A stretch of 64,000 nt of DNA from Burkholderia sp. 9120 (GTDB lineage Bacteria; Pseudomonadota; Gammaproteobacteria; Burkholderiales; Burkholderiaceae): positions 372,001 to 436,000 of the forward strand of contig NZ_JQNA01000001.1 in the NCBI RefSeq assembly GCF_000745015.1, read 5' to 3'. The notes under the pieces are model-generated. The model was not told the DNA's origin. It searched no databases and saw only the letters and a list, made by a program, of their open reading frames with translations. The position numbers were made by a program, and so were the translations under genes. This document shows positions 45,843-56,062 of this stretch, in pieces (within the stretch, counting starts at the first letter, position 1; the number at the start of each line of letters is the position of its first letter).

Positions 45843-46444
45843 CAGCGGTAGCGCGGTGAATCGGGGTCGCCTGGTCGCCTGGCGATCGGGCAGTCGAACA
45901 GTCTGGCCGACTGCCCCGCGCCACCGACTGCCCGCGTCGCCGCCCGGCCGCCAATTAGCGCGCCCTCCCGCTTCCCCCTTCGCGTCACTTGCCTGATCCA
46001 GCGCCACGGCTAAACGCTGGGCGCCCCGCCCCGCGCCACTTAGCGCGCCCTGCGCAGCCAGAAAAAGCAATTTCTTCCACTAAGAAGTTTCTTAACAGTG
46101 GCGCAGTGCAACAAAACCCTATAGAATGCTGCCTGCGCTTCACTGCTCTGCCCGGCTTTCCTCCAGCGGCCTTTGCGGCGCAGCGCCTCGTAGCGTTTAG
46201 CTCCAATCCAGTTTAGAACCTGTCCCCTCCTGCCTAGCCCCCTACGGGCGATCATGTCCCAGGCTGGCGGCACGCCGTGTTGGCATGTCGCATCCGATAC
46301 AGCTTCTAACGAAAAGCTCGCCTTCATTGTCGCGAGCTGCCCCCGTTTTTCGATTTGCTCGCTGCTTCTTTGCTCGCTGAATCCGACGACTTGGGTATGC
46401 CGATTGGCGCCGACGTTTTAATTCCCTGTGTACCAAGGATTCTC
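45843..46444 (+). other. 602-bp non-coding region before the RhlE-type helicase
   Basis: No convincing gene. A 9-bp stem (GGGCAGTCG at 45888-45896 with CGACTGCCC at 45908-45916) lies just past the acyl-CoA-binding gene without a T-run. A TATAGAAT-like element is at 46120-46127 without a good -35. If transcription starts there, the helicase message has a leader of about 310 nt, as seen for several cold-inducible RNA helicases. Confidence 0.45.
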
Positions 46445-48127
46445 ATGACTTCGAGCAACACCTCCAGCCCGTTGAACGCCATCGCCGATCAAGCCCTCGG
46501 TCTCGCCGACGCACCGGAACAAGTCGCAGCCGTCGCTGCCGCTCCGGAAGCCGTCGCCGCTGAAGCCGCTGCGCCGACCGGCCCGACGTTCGCGTCGCTT
46601 GGTCTCTCCGCGGATGTCGTCTCCGCGCTGACCGCCGCTGGTTACCAGAACCCGACGCCGGTTCAGCAACGCGCTATCCCCGCCGGTATCGCCGGCCGCG
46701 ATCTGATGGTCTCGAGCCCGACCGGTTCGGGTAAGACCGCCGCGTTCATGCTGCCCGCCATCGAGCGTTTCTCGCAACTGCAAAAGGCCCAAGCCAGCCA
46801 GCCGCGTGAAGCGCGTCCGGCGGCCGACGCCCGCACCACGCGCCGTCCGCAACCGGTTGCCCGTCCGACCATGCTGGTCCTGACGCCGACCCGCGAACTC
46901 GCAATGCAGGTCACCACCGCCGCTGCCAACTACGGCAAGCATCTGAAGCGTCTGCGCACCGTCAGCATTCTGGGCGGCGTCGCTTACGGCCAGCAACTGA
47001 TGCTGCTGGCGAAGAACCCGGAAATCCTGGTCGCCACGCCGGGTCGTCTGATCGACCATCTGGAACGCGGCCGTATCGATCTGTCGCAACTGCAGATCCT
47101 CGTGCTCGACGAAGCCGACCGCATGCTCGACATGGGTTTCATCGAAGACATCGAAACGATCGTCGCGGCTACGCCGGCTACGCGTCAAACCATGCTGTTC
47201 TCGGCCACGCTCGACGGCAAGATCGGTTCGCTGACGGGCCGTCTGCTGAAGGATCCGGAACGGATCGAAATCGTTCAGCGCCTCGAACAACGCACCAACA
47301 TCTCGCAAACGGTTCACTACGTGGACGACCGCGATCACAAGGATCGTCTGCTCGACCATCTGCTGCGCGACGAAGGCCTCGACCAGGCTATCGTGTTCAC
47401 GGCAACCAAGATGGACGCCGACCAGCTGGCCGGCCGTTTGGCCGACGCCGGTTTCGAATCGGCCGCTTTGCACGGCGATCTGCCGCAAGGCGCGCGTAAC
47501 CGCACGATCAAGGCGCTGCGCGAGCGTCGCGTTCGCGTGCTGGTCGCAACGGACGTCGCCGCTCGCGGTATCGACATTCCGGGCATCACGCACGTGTTCA
47601 ACTACGACCTGCCGAAGTTCGCCGAAGACTACGTGCACCGTATCGGCCGTACCGGCCGTGCTGGTCGCACGGGTACCGCAGTGAGCCTCGTGCATCACGC
47701 TGAACAAGGCGCGCTGAAGCGCATCGAGCGCTTCGTGCGCACCCCGCTGCCGGTCAACGTCGTGGTTGGCTTCGAGCCGCGCAAGTCGGCTCCGGCTGGC
47801 GGTGGTGGCCGTCCTGGCTTCGGCGGCCGTGGCCGTCCGGGCGGTGGCAACGGTGGCGGTGCTGGCCGTCGCTTCGGTAGCGGCAGCGGCGCAGGCAAGC
47901 CGGCCGGTAACGGCGGCGGCGCGCGCAGCGGCAATGGCGGCGGCTGGGCCGGCAAGTCGGCTGGCGGCGGTTCGCGTGAAGGTGGCTTCGGTGGCGGTTC
48001 GCGTGAAGGTGGTTCGCGTGAAGGCGGCTTCGGCGGCGGTTCGCGTGAAGGCTACGGCGGTTCGCGCGACGGCGGCTACGGCGCACGCCGCAGCGACGGC
48101 CCGCGTACGGCGCGTCGCGGCAGCTAA
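46445..48127 (+). CDS. DEAD-box ATP-dependent RNA helicase, RhlE-like
   Basis: Unwinds RNA duplexes in ribosome assembly or mRNA decay. The 560-residue protein has an N-terminal Ala-rich leader, the Q motif near FASLGLSADVVSALTAAGYQNPTPVQ, Walker A GSGKT (94-98), DEAD (222-225), SAT (LFSATLD) and HRIGRTGRAGR. The C-terminal 110 residues are Gly/Arg/Ser-rich (GGGSREGGFGGGSREG), a RGG-like RNA-binding tail. The start ATG at 46445 follows a long untranslated leader. An intrinsic terminator follows. Confidence 0.95.
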   Translation: MTSSNTSSPLNAIADQALGLADAPEQVAAVAAAPEAVAAEAAAPTGPTFASLGLSADVVSALTAAGYQNPTPVQQRAIPAGIAGRDLMVSSPTGSGKTAAFMLPAIERFSQLQKAQASQPREARPAADARTTRRPQPVARPTMLVLTPTRELAMQVTTAAANYGKHLKRLRTVSILGGVAYGQQLMLLAKNPEILVATPGRLIDHLERGRIDLSQLQILVLDEADRMLDMGFIEDIETIVAATPATRQTMLFSATLDGKIGSLTGRLLKDPERIEIVQRLEQRTNISQTVHYVDDRDHKDRLLDHLLRDEGLDQAIVFTATKMDADQLAGRLADAGFESAALHGDLPQGARNRTIKALRERRVRVLVATDVAARGIDIPGITHVFNYDLPKFAEDYVHRIGRTGRAGRTGTAVSLVHHAEQGALKRIERFVRTPLPVNVVVGFEPRKSAPAGGGGRPGFGGRGRPGGGNGGGAGRRFGSGSGAGKPAGNGGGARSGNGGGWAGKSAGGGSREGGFGGGSREGGSREGGFGGGSREGYGGSRDGGYGARRSDGPRTARRGS

Positions 48128-48259
48128 GTATTTGCTCGCGCATCGGCATGGCGCGTCACGCTGCTTCAGAGCAGTAGCGCGCTTGCCGGACGCAAGCAAT
48201 ACCAGCAAGTCAGCTTGAAAAAAGACCCGAACGGCCCCGCGCTGTTCGTCAGTCGAGAG

Positions 48260-48288
48260 AAACCGGTGCTCAGGCGCCGGTTTTTTTT
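48260..48288 (+). terminator. intrinsic terminator after the RhlE-like gene
   Basis: AAACCGGTGC (48260-48269) pairs with GCGCCGGTTT (48274-48283) around a TCAG loop, followed by an uninterrupted T8 tract. Confidence 0.9.
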
Positions 48289-48601
48289 CGCCCGCAATTT
48301 GATGGACGCCGAAATTTCACGATGTGGAAAATTTTTTTGCGTCGTAAAAAATCGTGCTGCACGGCACAAGATACCCTATACCAAGATGGGAAAAATCGTT
48401 TCTTAATGTGAAACGTTGATTGCAAGCAATTGATTTAAAACACAAATAAATACTCCATAAATCCTCCCACCCGTCTATTGCGCCAGCACCGATTTGCCTA
48501 GACTCTTATACAAGACTTCACGAAACGAAACGCCCAACCGGCCAGCCGCTTCGACGAAGACAAGAGTCACCTACCCATTACAGGCAAACCAGGAGCACAC
48601 C
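48289..48601 (+). promoter_or_regulatory. AT-rich aceA upstream region with an ATTGCAAGCAAT palindrome
   Basis: This 313-bp stretch is clearly more AT-rich than its surroundings. It contains the palindrome ATTGCAAGCAAT at 48419-48430. No single consensus promoter stands out. The composition and length suit a regulated promoter for isocitrate lyase. Confidence 0.5.
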
Positions 48602-49909
<1,308 letters not shown>

Positions 49910-49952
49910 GCAGGCATCGAAGCACGCAACAGCACAGGGAGGAGCACGTCAT

Positions 49953-49984
49953 CGGGCCGCCACGGTTTTCGCCGTGGCGGCCCG
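49953..49984 (+). other. 13-bp stem hairpin in the aceA 3' region
   Basis: CGGGCCGCCACGG (49953-49965) and CCGTGGCGGCCCG (49972-49984) form a perfect 13-bp stem with a TTTTCG loop 43 bp beyond the aceA stop. No T-run follows, so it is more likely a stabilising 3' element than a terminator. Confidence 0.7.
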
Positions 49985-50063
49985 GGACCGAAGAATCTGG
50001 GAGAGAACAAACTCGCAGCGGCGGAAACAAAGCCAGCGCAATGCATTGTGCGGCGAACAGTCG

Positions 50064-50096
50064 ACGCGCCGGCCTGATCGCCGGCGCGTTTTTTTT
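50064..50096 (+). terminator. intrinsic terminator downstream of aceA
   Basis: ACGCGCCGGC (50064-50073) and GCCGGCGCGT (50080-50089) with a 6-nt loop, ending in a T8 tract (50089-50096). Confidence 0.9.
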
Positions 50097-50123
50097 CGGC
50101 GCTTCGCCCGGCGCAGCGCTTAT

Positions 50124-50558
50124 CTAGCGATACACGATCACCGGAATCTTCGTATGCGTGAGCACCCGCTGCGTTTCGCTGCCGATCAGCAAACTGCCCA
50201 GACCGCGCCGCCCGTGCGAAGCCATGAAGATCAAGTCGCAACCGCCGTGCTCGGCCGCTTCGATGATGCCGAGATACGGCGCCGGATGCACGCTCGTGCG
50301 GCTCACCACCGCGACGCCGACGCGCCGTCCGGCCAGCTCGACCTCGCGCAGATGCACCCGCGCTTCGCGTTCGCTGCGCTGCAGGAATTCGGAGGGCGGC
50401 TCGACCACCACGTCGGAAAACGGCGAGTACGGATATTGCGGCAGACACGCGTAAGCGGTGACTTGCGCGCCGACGGCCTGCGCGAGATCGATCGCGCCGT
50501 CGATCGCTTTGCGCGACAGGTCGGAACCATCGGTAGGAACGAGGATGTGCCTGAACAT
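50124..50558 (-). CDS. universal stress protein
   Basis: UspA-fold protein of 144 residues. It starts MFRHILVPTDGSDLSRKAID and carries the ATP-binding motif GRRGLGSLLIGSETQRVL near the C-terminus, the G-x2-G-x9-G(S/T) type. Such proteins help in starvation and oxidative stress. The gene lies between aceA and the LysR gene on the minus strand. ATG at 50558 has a GGAGGGC site upstream. Confidence 0.94.
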   Translation of the reverse strand: MFRHILVPTDGSDLSRKAIDGAIDLAQAVGAQVTAYACLPQYPYSPFSDVVVEPPSEFLQRSEREARVHLREVELAGRRVGVAVVSRTSVHPAPYLGIIEAAEHGGCDLIFMASHGRRGLGSLLIGSETQRVLTHTKIPVIVYR

Positions 50559-50758
50559 GATGCCCTCCGTCGCCGGCTCAGCGCAGCACGGCGTCAGCGT
50601 CCACGAGGCGCGGCTGGCAAGCCGCCTGAATCGATTGTAGGTCGCGGAATCGCGGGTATGGATCGGGCGAGGGTCTGTCCGCATATCGGAAACCCGTTGC
50701 GGGCGGCGCCACCACCGCCACTACGCGCACGCACACGCGCGCAACGCCCGCCGCGCGT

Positions 50759-51661
50759 TCAGCCCCAATAACCGGGATGGCCGTACGTATGCTTGAGAAA
50801 GTCGAGAAACAGCCGGACCCGCAACGGCAAATGGCGGCGCTGCGGAAACACCGCGTGAATGCCGATCGGCGGCGCGGCGAATTCGTCGAGCACGCTGACC
50901 AGCCGCCCGGCGGCGATGTCCGTGCCGACCTCCCACCACGAGCGCCACGCGAGCCCGTAGCCCTCCAGGCACCACTCGTGCAACACCGCGCCGTCCGAGC
51001 ATTCCATCGTGCCGGACACCTTGATCGACACGACCTTGTCGGCCTGCTGGAACATCCAGCCGCGCTGCTGGTTGGCGCTCGCGCCGAGCGCGAGGCAGTT
51101 GTGATGCGCGAGATCGGCCAGCGTGTGCGGCGCGGCGCGCCGGCTCAGATACGACGGCGACGCCACGCACACGCGACGGTTCTCGCCGAGCTTGAGCGAC
51201 ACCAGCGACGAATCCGGCAACTCGCCGAGCCGCACCGCGCAATCGAAGCCTTCGTTGACCAGATCGACCAGCCGGTCGGACAGATCGAGCGTGATCGACA
51301 CGTCCGGATGCGCGACGGTGAACGCCGGCACCAGCGGCGCGACATGGCGGCGCCCGAAACCGGCCGGCGCCGACAGCCGCAAATGGCCGCTCGCCTTGAC
51401 GCCGCCCGCCGACACGCTAGCTTCGGCGTTCTGCATATCATGAATGACACGCTGGCAGTCTTCGAGAAAGGCCGAGCCTTCGAAGGTCAGCGTGATCTTG
51501 CGCGTGGTGCGCACCAGCAATTTGACGCCGAGCCGTTCTTCGAGCGCATCGATCCGGCGGCCGATGATCGCCGGCGCGACACCCTCGGCGAGCGCTGCGG
51601 CGGACAGGCTGCCCTTGGCCGCGACGGCGACGAAAGTCTCGATCTGCTTGAAACGGTCCAT
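50759..51661 (-). CDS. LysR-family transcriptional regulator
   Basis: 300-residue LTTR. The N-terminal winged HTH (MDRFKQIETFVAVAAKGSLSAAA... up to about residue 60) is followed by a substrate-binding domain of two Rossmann-like lobes, with the typical FHD-like DLSDRLVDLVNEGFDCAVRLG segment. The sequence type matches the large CrgA/AaeR-like group. It is divergent from the haloacid dehalogenase gene and shares a 152-bp intergenic region containing an 18-bp palindrome, so it probably controls that gene. Confidence 0.94.
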   Translation of the reverse strand: MDRFKQIETFVAVAAKGSLSAAALAEGVAPAIIGRRIDALEERLGVKLLVRTTRKITLTFEGSAFLEDCQRVIHDMQNAEASVSAGGVKASGHLRLSAPAGFGRRHVAPLVPAFTVAHPDVSITLDLSDRLVDLVNEGFDCAVRLGELPDSSLVSLKLGENRRVCVASPSYLSRRAAPHTLADLAHHNCLALGASANQQRGWMFQQADKVVSIKVSGTMECSDGAVLHEWCLEGYGLAWRSWWEVGTDIAAGRLVSVLDEFAAPPIGIHAVFPQRRHLPLRVRLFLDFLKHTYGHPGYWG

Positions 51662-51728
51662 AAGCGGGCAAGGCCGCAGCGAAGCGGGGAAAGTGGTCGG
51701 TGCGCGTCAGATTAGGTGTATGAAAGTA

Positions 51729-51746
51729 AAAGATCAAGTGATCTTT
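51729..51746. promoter_or_regulatory. palindromic candidate operator for the LysR regulator
   Basis: AAAGATCA (51729-51736), AG, TGATCTTT (51739-51746) is a perfect 8-bp inverted repeat placed 68 bp from the LysR start and 68 bp from the dehalogenase start. A TACAAT at 51777-51782 may be the -10 for the dehalogenase. The T-N11-A rule of LysR sites fits within it. Confidence 0.6.
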
Positions 51747-51813
51747 AGCCTCTTTTTTAGCACTGAGCATCACTAATACAATCCGTCCTGACCTCTGATA
51801 GGAGTGCACGGCA

Positions 51814-52629
51814 ATGTCGGCCACAACGACACTTTTCCCTAAAGCAGTGATTTTCGACGCGTACGGCACGCTTTTCGACGTGCATTCGGTGATCGCTGCC
51901 GCGGAGCAGATGTTTCCCGGCCATGGCGATGCGCTCTCGCAGTTATGGCGGCAAAAACAGATCGAATACACGCAGCTGCGCACCCTCGCCGATCCGGCCG
52001 GCTCGCCCGGCGCGCACTATCGGCCGTTCTGGGACATCACGCTCGACGCGCTGCGCTTCGCCGCGAAAAAACGTCAGCTCACGCTGAGCCGCGCGGCCGA
52101 AAAACGTCTGATGGACGAATACGCGTGCCTCTCCGCCTTCCCCGATGCCGTGCCGGCGCTGCGCCTGTTGCGCGAGGCGTCGTCCGTGGCCGGTGCGGAA
52201 ACCGGCGCGCAAGCCAGTCCGCGCGCCGGCCTTGCGATCCTCTCGAACGGCAACCCGCAAATGCTCGACATCGCCGTGAAGAGCGCCGGCATGACGGGCC
52301 TGTTCGATCACGTCCTGTCCGTGGACGCCGTGCGCGCCTACAAACCCTCGCCCGCCGCTTATACGCTCGGCACGCAAGCCTTCGGCGCGGAGCCGCGCGA
52401 GCTCGTCTTCGTGTCGTCGAACGGCTGGGACGTGGCCGGCGCGACATGGTTCGGCTTCACCACTTTCTGGCTCAACCGGCAAAACGCACCCGTCGAAGAA
52501 CTGGGCGTCATGCCGCATGGGACGGGCGGAGGCATGCACGATCTGCTCGCTTTCCTGAAAACCCTCGCGTCGCCCGGCCGCAGCAGCGGCCCCGGCAGCG
52601 GCCGCACGCGCCACAGCCCTGGCGCATGA
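51814..52629 (+). CDS. haloacid dehalogenase, type II
   Basis: HAD-superfamily hydrolase of the (S)-2-haloacid dehalogenase type, which turns 2-haloacids into 2-hydroxyacids. In 271 residues I see the nucleophile D15 in IFDAYGTLFDV, LSNGNPQML, the lysine in YKPSPAAY, and SSNGWDVAGA with the Asp/Asn pair of this family. Native activity could also be a general phosphatase-like role. It is divergent from the LysR gene; the aceB start lies 82 bp downstream. ATG at 51814 has TAGGAG upstream. Confidence 0.93.
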   Translation: MSATTTLFPKAVIFDAYGTLFDVHSVIAAAEQMFPGHGDALSQLWRQKQIEYTQLRTLADPAGSPGAHYRPFWDITLDALRFAAKKRQLTLSRAAEKRLMDEYACLSAFPDAVPALRLLREASSVAGAETGAQASPRAGLAILSNGNPQMLDIAVKSAGMTGLFDHVLSVDAVRAYKPSPAAYTLGTQAFGAEPRELVFVSSNGWDVAGATWFGFTTFWLNRQNAPVEELGVMPHGTGGGMHDLLAFLKTLASPGRSSGPGSGRTRHSPGA

Positions 52630-52711
52630 CGGCTTCCACCGGACCTCACGACGCACCTTAATCGCAATTCAACATTTGCATCTTTGCAATCTGACCGACC
52701 AAGGAGAAACC
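52630..52711 (+). promoter_or_regulatory. aceB upstream region with TTTGCA repeats
   Basis: In the 82 bp before aceB, TTTGCA occurs twice 8 bp apart (52675-52687). This shares TTGCAA with the palindrome before aceA. AAGGAG at 52701-52706 is the ribosome site. No clear -10/-35 pair is visible. Confidence 0.35.
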
Positions 52712-54325
52712 ATGGCGAATCCGTTGTCATCGTCGCAGTCTTCACTCACGCTGCCGCAGGGCATGGCCATCACGGCTGAAATCAAGCCGGGCTATGAAGC
52801 GATTCTCACGCGCGAAGGGCTTGAACTCGTCGCCGCGCTGCACCGCACGTTCGAGCCGCGCCGTCAGCAGTTGTTGCAGGCTCGCGTGGAACGCACGAAG
52901 CGTCTCGACGCTGGCGAGCGTCCCGACTTCCTCGCTGAGACGAAACACGTTCGCGACGGCGACTGGACCATCGCGCCGCTGCCGCAGGATCTGCAGTGCC
53001 GCCGTGTCGAAATCACCGGTCCGGTCGAGCGCAAGATGATCATCAACGCGCTGAACTCGGGCGCGGATTCGTACATGACCGACTTCGAGGATTCGAATGC
53101 GCCGAGCTGGGACAACCAGATCACCGGCCATATCAACCTGAAGGACGCGGTGCGTCGCACGATTTCGCTGGAGCAGAACGGCAAGTCGTACACGCTGAAC
53201 GACAAGGTCGCCACGCTGATCGTGCGGCCGCGTGGCTGGCATCTCGACGAGAAGCACGTCACGGTGGACGGCAAGCGCGTGTCGGGCGGGATCTTCGACT
53301 TCGCGCTGTTCATGGTGCACAACGCGAAGGAACTGGTCGCGCGCGGCTCGGGCCCCTACTTCTATCTGCCGAAGCTGGAAAGCCATCTCGAAGCGCGTCT
53401 GTGGAACGACATTTTCCTCGCTGCGCAGGAAGCCGTCGGCGTGCCGCGCGGCACGATTCGCGCGACGGTGCTGATCGAAACGATCGTCGCGGCGTTCGAA
53501 ATGGACGAGATTCTGTACGAGCTGCGCGAGCATAGCTCGGGGCTGAACGCCGGCCGCTGGGACTACATCTTCTCGGCGATCAAGAAGTTCAAGGCCGACC
53601 GCGATTTCTGCCTGGCCGACCGCTCGCAGATCACCATGACCGCGCCGTTCATGCGGGCTTACGCGCTGTTGCTGCTGAAGACCTGCCATCGTCGCAATGC
53701 GCCGGCGATTGGCGGCATGAGCGCGCTGATTCCGATCAAGAACGATCCGGCCGCGAACGAGAAGGCGATGGGCGGCGTGCGTTCCGACAAGGCGCGCGAC
53801 GCCGGCGACGGTTACGACGGCGGCTGGGTCGCGCATCCGGGGCTGGTGCCGATCGCGATGGAAGAGTTCGTCAAGGTGCTCGGCGACAAGCCGAACCAGA
53901 TCGGCAAGCAACGCGACGACGTGCTCGTCACGGGAACTGATCTGACGGACTTCCGTCCGGAAGCACCGATCACCGAAGCCGGTCTGCGCAACAACATCAA
54001 CGTCGGCATTCACTACCTGGGCGCGTGGCTCGCGGGCAATGGCTGTGTGCCGATTCACAACCTGATGGAAGACGCGGCGACCGCGGAGATTTCGCGCTCG
54101 CAGGTGTGGCAGTGGATTCGCTCGCCGAAGGGCAAGCTCGACGACGGCCGCAAGGTGACAGCCGAACTGGTGCGCGAGTTGTCGGCGCAGGAGCTCGACA
54201 ACGTGAAGCAGGCGGTGGGTGGCGATACGAAGCCGTATGAGCGCGCCGCGCAGATCTTCGAAGAGATGTCGACGTCGGAGCAGTTCACCGACTTTCTGAC
54301 GCTGCCGCTTTACGAGGAAATCTGA
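52712..54325 (+). CDS. aceB: malate synthase A
   Basis: Second step of the glyoxylate shunt: glyoxylate plus acetyl-CoA to malate. The 537-residue length is the A-isoform type. Conserved segments include the DFEDSNAPSW region, IVRPRGWHLDEKH, ATVLIETI, and GRWDYIFSAIKK. The start ATG at 52712 has AAGGAG 5 nt upstream. It follows the haloacid dehalogenase gene and is followed by a terminator. Confidence 0.98.
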   Translation: MANPLSSSQSSLTLPQGMAITAEIKPGYEAILTREGLELVAALHRTFEPRRQQLLQARVERTKRLDAGERPDFLAETKHVRDGDWTIAPLPQDLQCRRVEITGPVERKMIINALNSGADSYMTDFEDSNAPSWDNQITGHINLKDAVRRTISLEQNGKSYTLNDKVATLIVRPRGWHLDEKHVTVDGKRVSGGIFDFALFMVHNAKELVARGSGPYFYLPKLESHLEARLWNDIFLAAQEAVGVPRGTIRATVLIETIVAAFEMDEILYELREHSSGLNAGRWDYIFSAIKKFKADRDFCLADRSQITMTAPFMRAYALLLLKTCHRRNAPAIGGMSALIPIKNDPAANEKAMGGVRSDKARDAGDGYDGGWVAHPGLVPIAMEEFVKVLGDKPNQIGKQRDDVLVTGTDLTDFRPEAPITEAGLRNNINVGIHYLGAWLAGNGCVPIHNLMEDAATAEISRSQVWQWIRSPKGKLDDGRKVTAELVRELSAQELDNVKQAVGGDTKPYERAAQIFEEMSTSEQFTDFLTLPLYEEI

Positions 54326-54475
54326 CGCGGAGGTTAGATGCCTCCGCAACGAACGACGTAGTAGCAAGCCTGCTTTTCTTTCGCGCGTTGCTTGCACTTG
54401 TGCAGTTGTACGCTGGTGCACTTGTGTATCGCGCGCGACGCGAAGGCGGCTTGCGTCGCAAGACTGACCGACCGG

Positions 54476-54513
54476 ACGGCCCGACAGGCGTGAGCTTGCC
54501 GGGCCGTTTTTTT
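54476..54513 (+). terminator. intrinsic terminator after aceB
   Basis: ACGGCCCG (54476-54483) pairs with CGGGCCGT (54500-54507) around a 16-nt loop, with T7 after it. Otherwise the gap to the next gene shows nothing. Confidence 0.85.
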
Positions 54514-54593
54514 GGCCCGGTTACGTTGGCGCGTTGCGTCGTGTTGCTTTGCGTTGCGCGCTGCCTACGCGCTACCTGCGCGCGACGGTTCGC

Positions 54594-54995
54594 TCAGCGC
54601 GTGCCGCGGTGCTCCACCCAATCGCCCGATTTAATCTCAGGCAAGCCCTTCACCGCGGCCGGCGCGACCGGATAGAAACGGCAATTCACGACGTTGCCGT
54701 CTACCTTCACCATCACTTCGCGCGCGAGGAAACGATCTTCGACGCCCGGGTACACCGCCTCGATTTCATCGAGCACCGCGACCAGTTCGTCTTCGATTTC
54801 GTAGACGTCGCCGATCACGTCGACGCCCGCTTCGTCGACCACCAACCCCGGGTACGAACCGAAGTCGAACAGATGGCCACGCACCGTGGCCGTGCCGAGC
54901 AGATTCGGCAAGGCAATCTCATTGCGAACCGCGGCGTCGCGGATGTCGTTCACTTCTCCGGCGCACAACGTGCCGTATACAAAGACGGTTTGCAT
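54594..54995 (-). CDS. gamma-glutamylcyclotransferase family protein
   Basis: GGCT/AIG2-like small enzyme of 133 residues. FVYGTLCAGEVN is the diagnostic N-terminal GTL motif, and EAVYPG with the acidic EIEDELVAVLDEIE stretch is also typical. Such enzymes release 5-oxoproline from gamma-glutamyl compounds, but the natural substrate here is unknown. It lies downstream of rraA on the same strand. Confidence 0.9.
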   Translation of the reverse strand: MQTVFVYGTLCAGEVNDIRDAAVRNEIALPNLLGTATVRGHLFDFGSYPGLVVDEAGVDVIGDVYEIEDELVAVLDEIEAVYPGVEDRFLAREVMVKVDGNVVNCRFYPVAPAAVKGLPEIKSGDWVEHRGTR

Positions 54996-55048
54996 CGTCG
55001 TTTGCTCTCCTTGAGTGGGTGGTCGGGTAAGTTCTGTTTGAGGCGCGG

Positions 55049-55087
55049 TTCAGGGCGTGGTTCAGGGCGTGGTTCAGGGCGTGGTTC
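55049..55087. repeat. 12-bp tandem repeat between the cyclotransferase gene and rraA
   Basis: Three direct copies of TTCAGGGCGTGG, with degenerate continuation (TTCAGGCGTGG) on the right. Non-coding in both directions as far as I can see. Confidence 0.7.
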
Positions 55088-55131
55088 AGGCGTGGTTCAC
55101 GGCCCGCTTCACCGCCCGCTTCAGGCGCGGC

Positions 55132-55626
55132 TCAGTTCAGCGCCGCGCTGGAAACCAGCACGCCGTCAATGTCCGCGTAGATCCATTCGCCGGGACGCAC
55201 CAGCGCGCCGGGCAACTGCACCGGCACGTCGCGTTGGCCGCCGCCGAGCTTCTGGCAACGTCGCGGGTTGGTGGTCAGCGCCATCACGCCGACGTCGGCT
55301 TCGTTCAACTCCAGCGCGTCGCGCACGCAGCCGTTCACGACGATGCCCGCCCAGCCGTTTTGTTGCGCGATCTGCGCCAGGTTACCGCCGACCAGCGCAC
55401 ACCGCAGACTGCCGCCGCCGTCGACCACCAGCACGCGGCCCGCGCCCTGCTCCTCGAGCGTGGCGCGCACGAGTGCATTGTCTTCGAAGACTTTGAGCGT
55501 CACCGCTTCGCCGCTGAAACTCTCGCTGCGGCTGAACAGATGAAAGACCGGCTCGAGCACGCGTAAGACGCCGAGCGCCAACTGATCCTCGTGTGCGTCG
55601 CACAAATCCGCGGTGGCAAAGGTCAT
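55132..55626 (-). CDS. rraA: ribonuclease E activity regulator RraA family protein
   Basis: 164-residue RraA-fold protein. It starts [16 protein letters not shown] and has [32 protein letters not shown] and a C-terminal region ending VLVSSAALN. In E. coli RraA inhibits RNase E, and related proteins have HMG/CHA aldolase activity, so the function in this organism is not certain. It lies upstream of the cyclotransferase gene on the same strand and is divergent from the AraC gene across the microsatellite. Confidence 0.92.
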   Translation of the reverse strand: MTFATADLCDAHEDQLALGVLRVLEPVFHLFSRSESFSGEAVTLKVFEDNALVRATLEEQGAGRVLVVDGGGSLRCALVGGNLAQIAQQNGWAGIVVNGCVRDALELNEADVGVMALTTNPRRCQKLGGGQRDVPVQLPGALVRPGEWIYADIDGVLVSSAALN

Positions 55627-56062
55627 GGAGTTCTCCTCGAAGGACGGGCAGTCGGGACATTATGCAACTTTGGAGTCTGGGGAAGGTGGGGAATGCGGTG
55701 GGGGTGGAGTGACGATCGCGATGGGGGTGCTGGTGGGGCTGGTGGGGCCGCGTATCGCTGGCGGTGGCGCTGGCGCTGGCGGTGGTGCTGGTGCTGGTGC
55801 TGGTGCTGGTGCTGGTGCTGGTGCTGGTGCTGGTGCTGGTGCTGGTGCTGGTGCTGGTGCTGGTGCTGGTGCTGGTGCTGGTGCTGGTGCTGGTGCTGGT
55901 GCTGGTGCTGGTGCTGGTGCTGGCGGGTGGCGGGTGGCGCTGGCAACAGCACCGCCCTGGTCGCCGCGCCGTCGTTCAGCCGCTTGCTAGTTACGCTACC
56001 TGTAGGGTACGGTTGGTAGCCCCGACTCTTTACCGCTCGACTATTCGCATCGAGCCTTAACC
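55627..56062. other. rraA/AraC divergent intergenic region
   Basis: 436 bp. Its left part holds an AT-poor stretch next to rraA, the middle is the hexanucleotide tract, and the right 120 bp lead to the AraC start. I find no convincing promoter. Long frames through the tract in all six phases are artefacts of the repeat. Confidence 0.6.
55784..55923. repeat. perfect hexanucleotide microsatellite (GGTGCT)23
   Basis: An uninterrupted 140-bp run of GGTGCT, 23.3 copies, preceded by an imperfect GGCGCT/GGCGGT stretch from about 55760. No base substitution breaks the run, which suggests recent expansion or contraction by slippage. Confidence 0.97.

Noticed and set aside
46120..46127. TATAGAAT as a firm promoter of the RhlE-like gene
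   Set aside because: No -35 at accepted spacing; the nearest TTAACA is 22 bp away. Kept only as a possibility within the region description.
48128..48601. CRISPR, mobile element or attachment site in the AT-rich stretch before aceA
   Set aside because: No direct repeats, terminal inverted repeats or transposase frame. It is explained as a terminator plus a regulated promoter region.
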